This document shows, one piece after another, positions 44,617 to 53,576 of a stretch of DNA of 64,000 nucleotides. The stretch lies in the NCBI RefSeq assembly GCF_009695745.1, contig NZ_VUNH01000012.1:1-64000 (forward strand), read 5' to 3'. The DNA comes from Pyramidobacter porci. Lineage in GTDB: Bacteria; Synergistota; Synergistia; Synergistales; Dethiosulfovibrionaceae. The position numbers and the translations under genes were made by a program. The notes beneath the pieces are model-generated. The model saw only the letters and a program-made list of their open reading frames with translations. It ran no database searches and was not told where the DNA came from. Positions within the stretch are counted from its first letter, which is position 1, and each line of letters begins with the position of its first letter.

Positions 44617-45435
44617 ATGGAGCTGAAAAACCGCGTCAAAGAAGCCGAACGGCTGAACGCCTCGGTCGTGTTCAGCCTCGAGGCGCTTGATTTTCTCGAA
44701 ACGGAGGGCTCGGCGTCGCTGACGGAACTGAGCAACGCTCTGGGCATCCACAAATCGCGCGTCATGCGCCTGTGCGGCACGATGGAGCGGATGGGCTACG
44801 TGATCCGCCGCGGCGAAGACGCCCGCTACGTGCTCGGTCCCCGCGTGCTGTCGCTGGGCAAGGCGTTCGAGCGCCACAATCCGCTGCTCCACGTGTTGCG
44901 CCCGCAGCTGGAACAGCTGGCCCGCGAACTGGACGAGAACGTTTCCTTCCAGATCATCCGCAACGACCGGCGCCTGTGCGTCTGTTCCGTCTGCCGCGCG
45001 CAGCTGGCGCGCTACGTCACGCCCGAGGGCAGCGAGGCGAAGTTCCCCTACGGCGCCGCCTCCAAGGTGATGCTTGCTTGGGGGCCGGACGAACTGCGCG
45101 CCAAAATCCTCGCCGCAGCCCCTTATCCGCGCTATACCGAGCACACGCCGACGACCGCCGACGAAGTGCTGCGCGCCGTCGAAGAGACGCTGCGCCGCGG
45201 CTACGCCGTCTCGCGCGAAGAGCGCACCTACGGCACCGCGGCGCTGGACGTGCCCGTTTTCGGCGCCGGCCGCGAGCTGCTCGGCGCGCTCGGCCTCGCC
45301 AGCACCACGGAACGCCTCACGCCGCAGTTGATCGAAAAAGCCGTGCCGGCGCTGCAGGAGGCAGCCGCCTACATCCAGTCGATGACCGCCGGCGCGGAAA
45401 AGTTCGCGCCCCGCATGCCGCGCCGGGACGAATAG
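44617..45435 (+). CDS. IclR-family transcriptional regulator
   Basis: 272 aa from the ATG at 44617 (AAGGAGG). The N-terminal winged helix (ALDFLETEGSASLTELSNALGIHKSRVMRL) and the IclR effector domain from ~90 (PYGAASKVMLAW, then GYAVSREERTYGTAALDVPVF) are complete. It is divergent from the M20/YfcC operon and probably regulates it in response to the imported compound. Confidence 0.92.
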   Translation: MELKNRVKEAERLNASVVFSLEALDFLETEGSASLTELSNALGIHKSRVMRLCGTMERMGYVIRRGEDARYVLGPRVLSLGKAFERHNPLLHVLRPQLEQLARELDENVSFQIIRNDRRLCVCSVCRAQLARYVTPEGSEAKFPYGAASKVMLAWGPDELRAKILAAAPYPRYTEHTPTTADEVLRAVEETLRRGYAVSREERTYGTAALDVPVFGAGRELLGALGLASTTERLTPQLIEKAVPALQEAAAYIQSMTAGAEKFAPRMPRRDE

Positions 45436-45529
45436 CCCGCGGCGCGGACACTGCCTCGAAAAGATGCCGCAAAAACGGAAACGACCTCCAGATCCGAAAG
45501 GGAACGCAACATTTTCTCCGACAAAAAAG

Positions 45530-45580
45530 CGCCCCCGGCGCGGGCCGATAAAGAAAATTCATCGGCCCGCGCCGGGGGCG
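45530..45580. terminator. bidirectional terminator
   Basis: A perfect 20-bp GC-rich stem (45530-45549 with 45561-45580), with A-run before and T-rich sequence after. It closes the iclR transcript and lies 8 nt from a parS-like site. Confidence 0.85.
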
Positions 45581-45588
45581 TCTTTTGA

Positions 45589-45604
45589 TGTTCCACGTGG
45601 AACT
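45589..45604. promoter_or_regulatory. second parS-like site
   Basis: TGTTCCACGTGGAACT differs from the site at 11819 only in the last base. It also lies directly after a transcription terminator, in a spacer between genes. Confidence 0.75.
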
Positions 45605-45650
45605 GTTTCACGTCGTCGCTGAGTTTCCAAGGCATCATGAATTATGATGT

Positions 45651-47165
45651 TTAATTGATATCATTTTCCGCCTTCGGCTCCGCCGCGTCCCCGACGGTCA
45701 GGCGCAGGTTGAGGGCGGTCAGTTCGGCGCTGCGCGCTTCGATCGTCCGCGGCGAAAGGTTCGGCACGAGTCCGTCGAGGAACAGCGCGTTGTGTTTGAT
45801 TCCGGCCAGATCGAGGATCAGCCGGGGAACGTTGTAAAAGCCGATCTCGCCGCGCGGGTCCCAGCCCGCGGCGCGGCGGTTCGTCAGCAGCGCCACCGTG
45901 CGCGGGCGTTTTTTCAGACGTCCGAGGATCGGCGTGTTGTTCTCGCTGCCCATCATCAGATGGTCGCCGAGGATCACGATCGCCGTCTCCCGGCCGCCCG
46001 GTTGCGCTGCGACGAAATCGACGAAGTCGCCGAGCAGATAATCCAGACAGGCCATGCAGTACTCGTGGCTCATGGGCGGCACCGCGGGCGACACCTTATC
46101 CTTCAGGCGCGCGTCGGGAAGTCCCTTCGTAAAGTGTGTGTCGACTGTCAGCAGCGTCAGGTTGAACGGGCGTCCGGCGGCCGCCAGGCGCGAATATTCG
46201 AGCTTGGCCTGCTCGAACAGGTCGGCGTCGTGAGCGCCCCAGACGGTTTTTTCGCAGCCCTTTTCGAAGTCGCGGAATCCCTTGACGCGGTAGCCCAGCA
46301 TTTTCATGAGGCCGCCCGTGCCGCCGAAGCCGAGCTCGCAGCCCGCCAGAAACAGGCAGTCGTACCCCGCTCGCCGCATCACCTTCGTATACGACGTCAG
46401 CCGGCTGCTCCGGAGCCGGTCGAACAGCTCGTCGCCCGCGCCGCCGAAAAAGGCGGGAAACGACGTCTGCGTCGCGTACAACGCGCCGATGGTCCAGGTC
46501 GCGCCGCTGACACAGCGGTAATCGCTCCACGAACTCCAGCCGGCGTCGATAAGGCGGTGCAGGCGCGGCAGCGAGTCCGGAAAATCCTCCCGGTTCAAAA
46601 AATTGTTCTCCAGCGACTCGCAGTAAACGACCACGATATTCCTGCCCGCTTCGGCTGCGACGTCAGCCTCCGCAACCGGCTTTCGCCGCGCCCCCAGCGC
46701 CGCGAACAGCTCCGCCTCGGAACAGGACGAGGCCCGTGCGTAGTGCCGCCATGACTTCAGCATCTCCCAATAAACCGAGGTTACGGGCGAAAAAACGATT
46801 GTCAGCGCGCAGAGCGCCAGCAGGCCCAGACGCAGAAAGCGGCGCTTCGGCGTGAAAACGCGCCGCAGCCGCCCCGTCCAATTCAGCCAGACGGCGAGCA
46901 GAACCAGCGCCGTAATTGCGATAAAGACGGCGCTGCTCGCCGCCATGACGGACGGCGCCATGCGCAGCATGTCCCAGTCGAGCCGCATGAAGACAAAATA
47001 ATCGAGATCCCGGTTCAGCACGGCGGCGCAGACCGCCTGAGCCACCGCCAGCGCGTAGCCGAGAAGGACCGCCAGCGAGCCGAGCTTCCGGTTTTTTATG
47101 AGGAAAAAACCGGAAGCGGCGAACGGAAGGAAAAACAGCACCGCGTCTCCAAGCCCGTTTTTCAT
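45651..47165 (-). CDS. sulfatase-fold phosphoglycerol/phosphoethanolamine transferase (LtaS/OpgB-like)
   Basis: 504 aa from the ATG at 47165 (GGGAG upstream). About five N-terminal membrane segments (to ~145) precede an extracytoplasmic sulfatase domain with VVVYCESLENNF (metal Glu) near 178, the nucleophile-Thr segment SGATWTIGALYATQT near 216, DTHFTKG near 343 and ILGDHLMM near 395. LtaS/OpgB enzymes move phosphoglycerol onto lipoteichoic acid or periplasmic glucans; in a diderm the OpgB role is more likely. Confidence 0.8.
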   Translation of the reverse strand: MKNGLGDAVLFFLPFAASGFFLIKNRKLGSLAVLLGYALAVAQAVCAAVLNRDLDYFVFMRLDWDMLRMAPSVMAASSAVFIAITALVLLAVWLNWTGRLRRVFTPKRRFLRLGLLALCALTIVFSPVTSVYWEMLKSWRHYARASSCSEAELFAALGARRKPVAEADVAAEAGRNIVVVYCESLENNFLNREDFPDSLPRLHRLIDAGWSSWSDYRCVSGATWTIGALYATQTSFPAFFGGAGDELFDRLRSSRLTSYTKVMRRAGYDCLFLAGCELGFGGTGGLMKMLGYRVKGFRDFEKGCEKTVWGAHDADLFEQAKLEYSRLAAAGRPFNLTLLTVDTHFTKGLPDARLKDKVSPAVPPMSHEYCMACLDYLLGDFVDFVAAQPGGRETAIVILGDHLMMGSENNTPILGRLKKRPRTVALLTNRRAAGWDPRGEIGFYNVPRLILDLAGIKHNALFLDGLVPNLSPRTIEARSAELTALNLRLTVGDAAEPKAENDIN

Positions 47166-47278
47166 GCCGACGACTCCCTTTCTGGACGCAAAATTGACGA
47201 AGCAAAACGCCGCGCGGCGGCTTGCGCTGTATTCTATCACTTCCATGCCGCCGCGGCAAAACGTCTCGCCTTGAACGC

Positions 47279-47325
47279 AAAAAATCCCCGACGCGCGGGC
47301 TTTCGCCCGTTCGGCGGGGATTTTT
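47279..47325 (-). terminator. terminator after NSS symporter
   Basis: AAAAATCCCCG / CGGGGATTTTT outer stem with an inner CGGGC-TTTC-GCCCG hairpin. The T-run on the - strand follows the symporter gene. Confidence 0.8.
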
Positions 47326-47364
47326 CATTCACTGCGCCGCTTGGCGCGGAACGGCGCTCCTTTT

Positions 47365-48750
47365 CTAGAACACGTTGCGGTACATGATCACGATCAGCAC
47401 GACCGGCAGGCCGTAGGTGATCCAGGGTCTCCACCAGCCGCTGACGCGCCAGGCATGGCTTTCGTTCAGGCCCTTGTTCGCCTCTTCCATGTAGCCGTTG
47501 AACTTCAGCACGAAGGAGATGTAGAGCGAAACAAGCAGCGCGTCGACCGGCATCATCACGTTGCCCGACAGGTAATCGGCGAAGTCGAAGATGCTCTTGC
47601 CGAGGATCCGGCACGCGGACATCCAGCCGTGCCCTTCGCTGAGCGAATAGACGCAGGGCAGGCTGAGCGCGAACATGACGAAGACGACGATCCAGGTCAT
47701 CTTGCTGCGCTTCACCTTGAAGAAATCGGCGAAGCAGGCCACGGGAGCCTCGAGATAGCCGAGCCCGGAGGTGTAGCCGGCGACGGCGACGAGAATGAAG
47801 AACAGCGAAGCCCAAAACGACCCCATGGGCATCTTGCCGAAGACGACGGGCATGATCTCCATGACCAGGCCGACGCCGCTGGCGTTGGGATCGGCGCCGT
47901 AGACGAGCAGAGCCGGGAAGATGACCACGCCGGCGATCAGCGCGAAAGAAGTATCCATGGTCACGACCATGGCGGCGTCCTTGGGCATGTTGTCGGCGTC
48001 GCTGCGATAGGAGCCGTACACGACGGCGGTGGCGATGCCGACGCCGATGGAGAAGAAGCTCTGTCCGAGGGCATACAGCCACACTTCGGGGTTGCCCAGC
48101 TGGCTGAAATCGGGGCTGAGGTACCATCTCATGCCGTCCATGGCGGTTTTGCCGACGCCTTCCACGGGGCTGAGCGTCAGCGAGCGGACGGCCAGCGTCA
48201 CGATCATGACGCCGAGGATGGGCAGCAGCCACTTGCAAAGTTTCTCGACGCCTTCCTTGACGCCGCGGGAAATCGCCAGCCCGAGCGCGACGAAGACGAC
48301 GACGGTGTAGGCGATCAGCTCGAAGGGGCTCTTCATGAAGTCGCTGAACATCATTTTGGTCTGCTCGAAGGTGGAACCGGCGAAGACGCCGCTCAAAGCC
48401 TTCACGGCGTAGCGGACCATCCAGCCGATGATGACCGTATAATAGGCCATCAGCACGATGCAGGCGATGGCTCCGACCCAGCCGATCAGCGACCAGAAAG
48501 GCTTCTTTTCCTTCAAGAAGCCGACGATGGGCGTCGCTCTCATGCGGCGGCCGATGCTCAGCTCGCCGAGGAACAGAGGCAGACCGACGAAAACGCAGAT
48601 CAGCACGTAGGCGAGCACAAAAGCGCCGCCGCCGAACTTGCTGGTGAGGTAAGGAAAACGCCAGACGTTGCCGAGGCCGATGGAAAATCCGGCGGCCGAA
48701 AGGATAAAACCGATGCGACTGCCAAAACTGTCCCGTTTCTGTTCTTCCAT
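47365..48750 (-). CDS. sodium:neurotransmitter symporter (NSS) family transporter
   Basis: 461 aa, ~11-12 helices. The NSS hallmark GLGNVWRFPYLTSKFGGGAF near 25-45 (Na+ and substrate site) and a late YTSGLGYLEAPVAC segment are present. Bacterial NSS proteins take up neutral amino acids with Na+. It follows grdX on the same strand, close to grdE-grdB, so glycine or an N-methylated glycine is the likely cargo (inference). Confidence 0.88.
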   Translation of the reverse strand: MEEQKRDSFGSRIGFILSAAGFSIGLGNVWRFPYLTSKFGGGAFVLAYVLICVFVGLPLFLGELSIGRRMRATPIVGFLKEKKPFWSLIGWVGAIACIVLMAYYTVIIGWMVRYAVKALSGVFAGSTFEQTKMMFSDFMKSPFELIAYTVVVFVALGLAISRGVKEGVEKLCKWLLPILGVMIVTLAVRSLTLSPVEGVGKTAMDGMRWYLSPDFSQLGNPEVWLYALGQSFFSIGVGIATAVVYGSYRSDADNMPKDAAMVVTMDTSFALIAGVVIFPALLVYGADPNASGVGLVMEIMPVVFGKMPMGSFWASLFFILVAVAGYTSGLGYLEAPVACFADFFKVKRSKMTWIVVFVMFALSLPCVYSLSEGHGWMSACRILGKSIFDFADYLSGNVMMPVDALLVSLYISFVLKFNGYMEEANKGLNESHAWRVSGWWRPWITYGLPVVLIVIMYRNVF

Positions 48751-48859
48751 AACGAATCATCCCTTCCATTTCAATACGTTGCGGCCGTGATTTTCACGGC
48801 ACGCTCTTGCGGTTTCCGTCCAAGCCGCGGCACGCAGGGCCTCTGCGACGGGAACCGAA

Positions 48860-49216
48860 TCACACGTGGAGTTTTGCCGCTTCGGCAAGAGCCGTTTTCA
48901 AATGCTCAAGGTCGATCCAGCGGTAATCGGCGTCGGCTCCCTTGGGATCGTCGAAGCCCTGCCGCGACAGAAGTTCGATCGCCCGGTCGAGAATGTCCCG
49001 GTCGTCGCCCTCCCACGAGGATTTTTCGGCGACGACGACGGAACGATAAGGGCTTCTGTTGAGGCGGTTGTTCGCCGACAGCGGATGCGTGACCAGATGC
49101 CATTTTTTCTCCACATATTCGGAAACTTTCAGCAGCACGTCCAGCGGACTTCCTTCGACCAGCACGGTCGCGTCGAGTTTCGCCGCTTCGACGTCCGGAT
49201 TGTTGGTGACGATCAT
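48860..49216 (-). CDS. grdX: GrdX protein
   Basis: 118 aa. It begins MIVTNNP and contains THPLSANNRLNRSPYRSVV near 58, as in the GrdX proteins found beside glycine-reductase operons; molecular role is not established. CGGAGG precedes the start. It lies between grdB, from which it is separated by a terminator, and the NSS symporter, so its own promoter in the 49217-49329 spacer is likely. Confidence 0.8.
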   Translation of the reverse strand: MIVTNNPDVEAAKLDATVLVEGSPLDVLLKVSEYVEKKWHLVTHPLSANNRLNRSPYRSVVVAEKSSWEGDDRDILDRAIELLSRQGFDDPKGADADYRWIDLEHLKTALAEAAKLHV

Positions 49217-49329
49217 GGTCAGCCCTCCGAGAAAATGATTTCAAGAATCAGACGTTAAATTCGTCTTTGTTAACGTGGTTTTATGCCTGAGAGAATGGAT
49301 CGTGAAAATTTTCATTTGCGCGGCGGCGC

Positions 49330-49364
49330 AAAAAGCCGGTGGAACCCGACGAGGTTCCGCCGGC
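49330..49364 (-). terminator. terminator after grdB
   Basis: 12-bp stem GCCGGTGGAACC / GGTTCCGCCGGC (one G-U) with five T following on the - strand. Confidence 0.8.
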
Positions 49365-49412
49365 TTTTTGGTGTCCCATCACAGGAAAGCGACAGGAGCC
49401 ATTCTTCGAACG

Positions 49413-50726
49413 CTAGAACGCTTTGAAAATCGTCTGCTTGTCGATCGGCGTGACCATCGCCTCGAGCGCCTTTTCGAGCAGCTTGCGGCGGGCCTTTTTG
49501 TCCTCTGCGTCGCCAAGCTCGGGCTTGCCCACGGGGTGGGGGATGGCGACTCCGGGGACGATCCGGTTGGAACCAACAGTCATCATGATCGGCACGATCG
49601 TGGCGATCTGTACGACGGGAATGCCGGCCGCCTTCTCGATTTCACGCGACATCGATGCACCGCATCGAGTGCAGGAGCCTCAGGTGGAGGTGAGAATGGC
49701 GGCGTCGACGCCCGCGGCTTTCAGCTCCGGGCCGATCTCCTGGCCGAACTTCTCGGCCCAGGCCACGGCCGTGCCGGTGCCGGTGGTGCAGTACACGTAC
49801 TTGTAGATTTTGCCGATCTTGCCCTCCTTCTCCAGCTCGCGCATCTCGTCGAGCGGTAGCACCACGTCGGGATCGGCGTTGGCCCACTGCGTGTCGTAGC
49901 CGCCGTGGATGGACTCGTAGTTCTCGGGGGTGAGGTCGTTCAGGCCGGTGATGTCGTAGCGGCCGTAGGACTCCGCGGAGGAGACGCGGATCTTGTCGGG
50001 ATTGCCCTTGGGGACGATGCCGCCGGAGGTGATCAGGGCGATGGTGGCGTGCTTGAGGTCCTTGACGGGCGCGCAGGGTGCGATCTTTTTGAAGGTCGGC
50101 ATCTCGTACTCGGTCTGGAACGGCTCGCCGGCCATCTTCTTGAGCAGCATTTCCAGGCCGCGCTGAGCGCCGTTTTTTTCGTGGAAGAAGACGCGGCGGA
50201 AGCCGCGGCTGATGTAGTTCTCCTCGGCGGCGGGGCCGAGAGTTTCCTTCTTGAGCAGCTTGAGCGCCAGCGAGGCCATGGATTTGGCCGCGTCCTTGAT
50301 GCCGCGGGCGCTGTTGGCGGTCTTGACGATGAAGACTTTCTTGGCGAAGGATTCGGCGCCGGGATTTTCGGGATACATGCCGGTGACGACGGGAATGCCC
50401 AGCGCGTTCTGCACGGCGGCGCAGATGTCGCCGCAGGCCATGCCGTAGCGTCCGGCGAAGAACGCCGGCCCGGCGATCAGCAGGTCGGGCTTGTAGCTGC
50501 CGATCATCTCGAGCAGCGTCTTCTTGGCCTCTTCGTTGTGCTCGTTGAAGTAGTTGTCGCCGCAGATTACCGTGCCGACGATCTCGGCTTCCTTGCCCAG
50601 TTCGGCCTGAAGGGCGGCGCCGGGACCGACTTTGCCGTCGCGCTTTTCGGGCGGCACGTGGGCCATTTCCTCGCCGCCGATGCCGGCGTAGAACTGGTTG
50701 ATGTAATGAACGATGCGGAACGTCAT
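49413..50726 (-). CDS. grdB: selenoprotein B of glycine/sarcosine/betaine reductase (UGA-encoded Sec349)
   Basis: 437 aa if the in-frame TGA at 49680-49682 is read as selenocysteine. The frame upstream of it encodes HYINQFYAGIGGEEMAH at the start and CTTGTGTAVAWAEKFGQEIG near 320. After the TGA the same frame continues G-S-C-T-R-C-GASMSREIEKAAGIPVV to the stop at 49413. The U-x-x-C-x-x-C motif and total length match GrdB, where the Sec residue is the catalytic selenol that forms the substrate-specific intermediate passed to GrdA. Automatic annotation would split the gene in two. Whether it is the glycine (GrdB), sarcosine (GrdF) or betaine (GrdH) version is undecided. It lies 14 nt after grdE. 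Confidence 0.93.
49652..49679 (-). promoter_or_regulatory. candidate bacterial SECIS hairpin
   Basis: Directly after the Sec TGA on the - strand, 11 nt lead into a perfect 7-bp stem (49668-49662 with 49658-49652) closed by a GGT loop. Distance and a G-U-containing apical loop suit the element recognised by SelB in bacterial selenoprotein mRNAs. Confidence 0.55.
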
Positions 50727-50740
50727 GACCGATCTCCTCC

Positions 50741-52027
50741 TTACACCCAGAGCGAGCCGGACTTGTTGAAGCCGGTCTCGCAGGTCGAGCCGATGATCGA
50801 TTGCAGTTCGACGTACATGGAACCGTCGGGACGAAGGCTCTCGGCCGCGCCGCCGGAAACGTGGGCGATCGATTCGATGAAGCCGATCACCTTTTTCATG
50901 GCCGGCACCTCGAGCATCTCGTTGACGTTGCCGCAGGAGACGAAGGCCGTCATCTGCGGCGTGGCGTCGGCCAGCCCCTGCGAAGCGCCGTCGGTGCCGG
51001 AGGCTTCGTCGGCGATGACCACGGTGCTCATGCCCAGCGCTTCGCACTTGTTGACGTTCAAGCAGAGGTCGCTGTCGGGATTGCCGTAGCCCTCCTCGGT
51101 GATGATCACGCCCTTGGCGCCGAGCTCGTGGCAGAGGCGGGCGTTGAAGGACGAGGCGCGCTCCTTGCCGGCGAGGACGACCGATTCCTGCGTGGGAATC
51201 ATGCCCAGGAAGTTGACGGTTTTGCCGTGCTGGGCGTACAGTTCGCTGACCACGGGATCGTGCAGATGGTGCCACGTCGTCGTCTTGTCGCAGGCGGACA
51301 CGCAGTTGCCGGAGACCATGGCGCCGTCGAGCACTTCGTTGGGGTGCAGCAGCGTGGGCAGGCAGGTTTTGACGTCGGCGCCGTACACGTACGTGTCGTG
51401 CAGCAGTCCCTGCGTGATGCACATGCACAGATGGACGACGGGCGGCAGGTCGGGATATTTTTTCAGCTCTTCGGCCACCGTGCCCTTTTCGAAAACTTCG
51501 ACAGCGTCGATCTTCGCATTCTTGCAGCAGTCGGCCAGCCAGACGGCGGCTTTCAGCCCGGCGACGCGGATCGCTTCCTCGTATTGATGCTTTTCCAGGT
51601 CTTTGACGGGCTGGGCGATCAGCACCACGTTGAACAGCTCCGCGAACGGGCTGAACTTTGCCGCGGGGCCGGACATGTCGATGAAGCCTTCCTGGAATCC
51701 CATGATCGGGCCGACGGTGACGACGGCCGCGCCGTCGAGCACGAAGGTCGCGCCTTCGCCCGCCGTGTCGTTGGGGCCGACTACGGACGGAAAGTAGCTT
51801 TCGCCGCCTTCGAGCTTGACGCGCGGTTCGACGACGTCCTTGACGGGGATGATGCGCACCGATTCGCCCGGGCGGGCCAGATCGGCGTCCCACTTTTCGA
51901 TGCGGTCGTCGTCGGAAAGCGCGGCGATCAAACCTTCCTTGTCGACGTAGAGCACGCCGTTTTCCATGCGGGTCGGGCTGCCCCACTCGAGCCCGGTCAC
52001 ATGCGCCTTGCGAAGTTCCAGCCTCAT
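50741..52027 (-). CDS. grdE: GrdE-type proprotein of glycine/sarcosine/betaine reductase component B
   Basis: 428 aa, the normal GrdE length. It contains the conserved SGNCVSACDKTTTW segment. The Cys of GNC is residue 242, the position where GrdE is autocatalytically cut to create the pyruvoyl group that captures the amino group of the substrate. With GrdB it makes protein B. The substrate-binding version (glycine, sarcosine or betaine) cannot be fixed from sequence alone. First gene of the minus-strand operon; divergent from the CdaR-type regulator with a perfect palindrome between. Confidence 0.92.
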   Translation of the reverse strand: MRLELRKAHVTGLEWGSPTRMENGVLYVDKEGLIAALSDDDRIEKWDADLARPGESVRIIPVKDVVEPRVKLEGGESYFPSVVGPNDTAGEGATFVLDGAAVVTVGPIMGFQEGFIDMSGPAAKFSPFAELFNVVLIAQPVKDLEKHQYEEAIRVAGLKAAVWLADCCKNAKIDAVEVFEKGTVAEELKKYPDLPPVVHLCMCITQGLLHDTYVYGADVKTCLPTLLHPNEVLDGAMVSGNCVSACDKTTTWHHLHDPVVSELYAQHGKTVNFLGMIPTQESVVLAGKERASSFNARLCHELGAKGVIITEEGYGNPDSDLCLNVNKCEALGMSTVVIADEASGTDGASQGLADATPQMTAFVSCGNVNEMLEVPAMKKVIGFIESIAHVSGGAAESLRPDGSMYVELQSIIGSTCETGFNKSGSLWV

Positions 52028-52130
52028 AGAAGTATTCCTCCTTAGCTTGTTGAATATTATTTATGGTTCTTCGCCTTATTTAAAATGATAAAGAATGCTC
52101 CCGCAAAAAAAACCGTTGCAAGTTACCAGA

Positions 52131-52154
52131 TTTCGTGAGTTAATACTCACGAAA
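52131..52154. promoter_or_regulatory. candidate operator between grdE and cdaR-type gene
   Basis: Perfect 10-bp inverted arms TTTCGTGAGT and ACTCACGAAA separated by TAAT, total 24 bp. It lies 104 nt before grdE and 31 nt before the regulator start. The symmetry suits a dimeric activator/repressor controlling both. Confidence 0.65.
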
Positions 52155-52184
52155 ATTCGTATCAATCATATGAGGTGATTCATA

Positions 52185-53483
52185 ATGACGAAAAAATATG
52201 ATTCTGATGAGCGTTCATTAGTTCAAAAATATGCACAAGAAATCGCTTCTTCCACGGCGGCGATCATCGGCCACAATATCATCATCACCGACGTGGACGG
52301 CAAGATTATCGGCGCCAGCCAGAGTGAGCGCATCGGCCAGCTGCACGAGGCCTCGCTCGAAGTAGCGCGCACCGGTGCGGCCTCCGAGACGACGCGGGAA
52401 CAGGCGCGCCAATTCAGGGGCACGCTGCCCGGCGTCACCTTCCCGATCCAGAATCTGAACGGGCGCACCGTCGGCACCATGGCTCTCACCGGTTCGCCGG
52501 ACGAAGTGCGCCCGTTCGGGCTGATCGTCAAAAAGCAGATCGAGATCCTGCTGCGCGAGCGCGAGCTTTACGTTTACTCCAGCAGCCGCGAGAGCATTCT
52601 GCAGGACCTCATCCACGATCTGGAGACTTTCGTCCCCGGCGTCGGCAACGAGACCATGCTTCAGTCGCGGGCCATCGAGCTTGGGTACGATCCGAGCCTG
52701 TTCTACATTCCCATCGTCGTCGACCTCTATCAGTTCGGCCGCTACGCGCTGGAGGTCCGGCGCGAATGTCGGGATGGGGACAGCGGGCAGGTGGAGATGC
52801 GCATCCTCAACATCAAGAAGGCCGTCCTCGCGGAAATGCGCGGCATCTTCTCCCACCCGCGCACCGTTTCCAGCGTCAGCGGCAACAACCGCTTCGTCAC
52901 GCTTCATGCCGTCAAGGACGCCGACCACGCCGCCCCGCAGCACGAAAAGGCGGCCCTTGCGCAGGTCGTCGAACTCTCGCAGAATCTTTTGGACCGGCTC
53001 GAGGATTACGGGCTGAAAGCCGCCATCGGCATCGGCTCGCCGGCCCACAGCGTCGCGGCGCTGTCGCTCAGCTGCCAGGAAGCCCGCAAGGCCCTGATGC
53101 TGGGCAAAAAGTTCAAACAGCGTCCCGACGTGTACTGCATCGCCGACTTCCGCATGGAGGACGTGATCTCCACCATCGACGCGCCCGTGCGCATCCGCTT
53201 CATCAAGGGGCTGACCGGCAACCTGCGCGGCAAATCCGACTGGCCGGAATTGGAAAAGACGATCCGCGCCTGGTGCGAAAGCGGCTTCTCGCTGGTGGAG
53301 ACGGCGCGGCGGCTCCACATCCACCGCAACACGCTGATCTACCGCCTCGAGAAGATCAGGCGCCTCACCGGCGAGGACATCCACAGTTTTCGTACCTGCT
53401 TCAACTTGTATTTCGCCCTGCTGCTCGGCCAATATTCCGGCCCCGCCGCCAAGGAGAGCGCCGCTCCGCCCGCCGAAGAATGA
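52185..53483 (+). CDS. CdaR/PucR-family regulator of the grd module
   Basis: 432 aa. An N-terminal sugar-diacid-recognition-like sensor (~10-135: EIASSTAAIIGHNIIITDVDGKIIG) is followed by a GGDEF-like linker region and a C-terminal PucR helix-turn-helix (ETARRLHIHRNTLIYRLEKIRRLTG near 370-394). The start has GAGGTGATTC upstream. Divergent position next to grdE, with a perfect palindrome between, makes it the probable activator of the reductase genes in response to the substrate amino acid. Confidence 0.88.
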   Translation: MTKKYDSDERSLVQKYAQEIASSTAAIIGHNIIITDVDGKIIGASQSERIGQLHEASLEVARTGAASETTREQARQFRGTLPGVTFPIQNLNGRTVGTMALTGSPDEVRPFGLIVKKQIEILLRERELYVYSSSRESILQDLIHDLETFVPGVGNETMLQSRAIELGYDPSLFYIPIVVDLYQFGRYALEVRRECRDGDSGQVEMRILNIKKAVLAEMRGIFSHPRTVSSVSGNNRFVTLHAVKDADHAAPQHEKAALAQVVELSQNLLDRLEDYGLKAAIGIGSPAHSVAALSLSCQEARKALMLGKKFKQRPDVYCIADFRMEDVISTIDAPVRIRFIKGLTGNLRGKSDWPELEKTIRAWCESGFSLVETARRLHIHRNTLIYRLEKIRRLTGEDIHSFRTCFNLYFALLLGQYSGPAAKESAAPPAEE

Positions 53484-53508
53484 AAGCGAAACGCCCGCCG
53501 AACCGAAA

Positions 53509-53558
53509 AAAGCGGCCGGAGGCTGATGAGTCGAATGTCATCAGTCCCCGGCCGCTTT
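53509..53558. terminator. bidirectional terminator
   Basis: Outer 11-bp stem AAAGCGGCCGG / CCGGCCGCTTT and inner CTGATGA / TCATCAG stem. It separates the convergent regulator and deacylase genes. Confidence 0.8.
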
Positions 53559-53576
53559 CAACGTTGGAAATCGGTC

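Noticed and set aside
42841-45435. 864-codon + strand frame across the M20 hydrolase into the IclR gene
   Set aside because: The part before 44617 is antisense to the M20 gene. Only the IclR part from the ATG at 44617 is real.
49680-51986. A 768-codon - strand frame joining an antisense-like Arg-rich part to GrdB and ending at the TGA
   Set aside because: The first half is an out-of-frame shadow of grdE. The true grdB starts at 50726 and reads through the TGA as selenocysteine.
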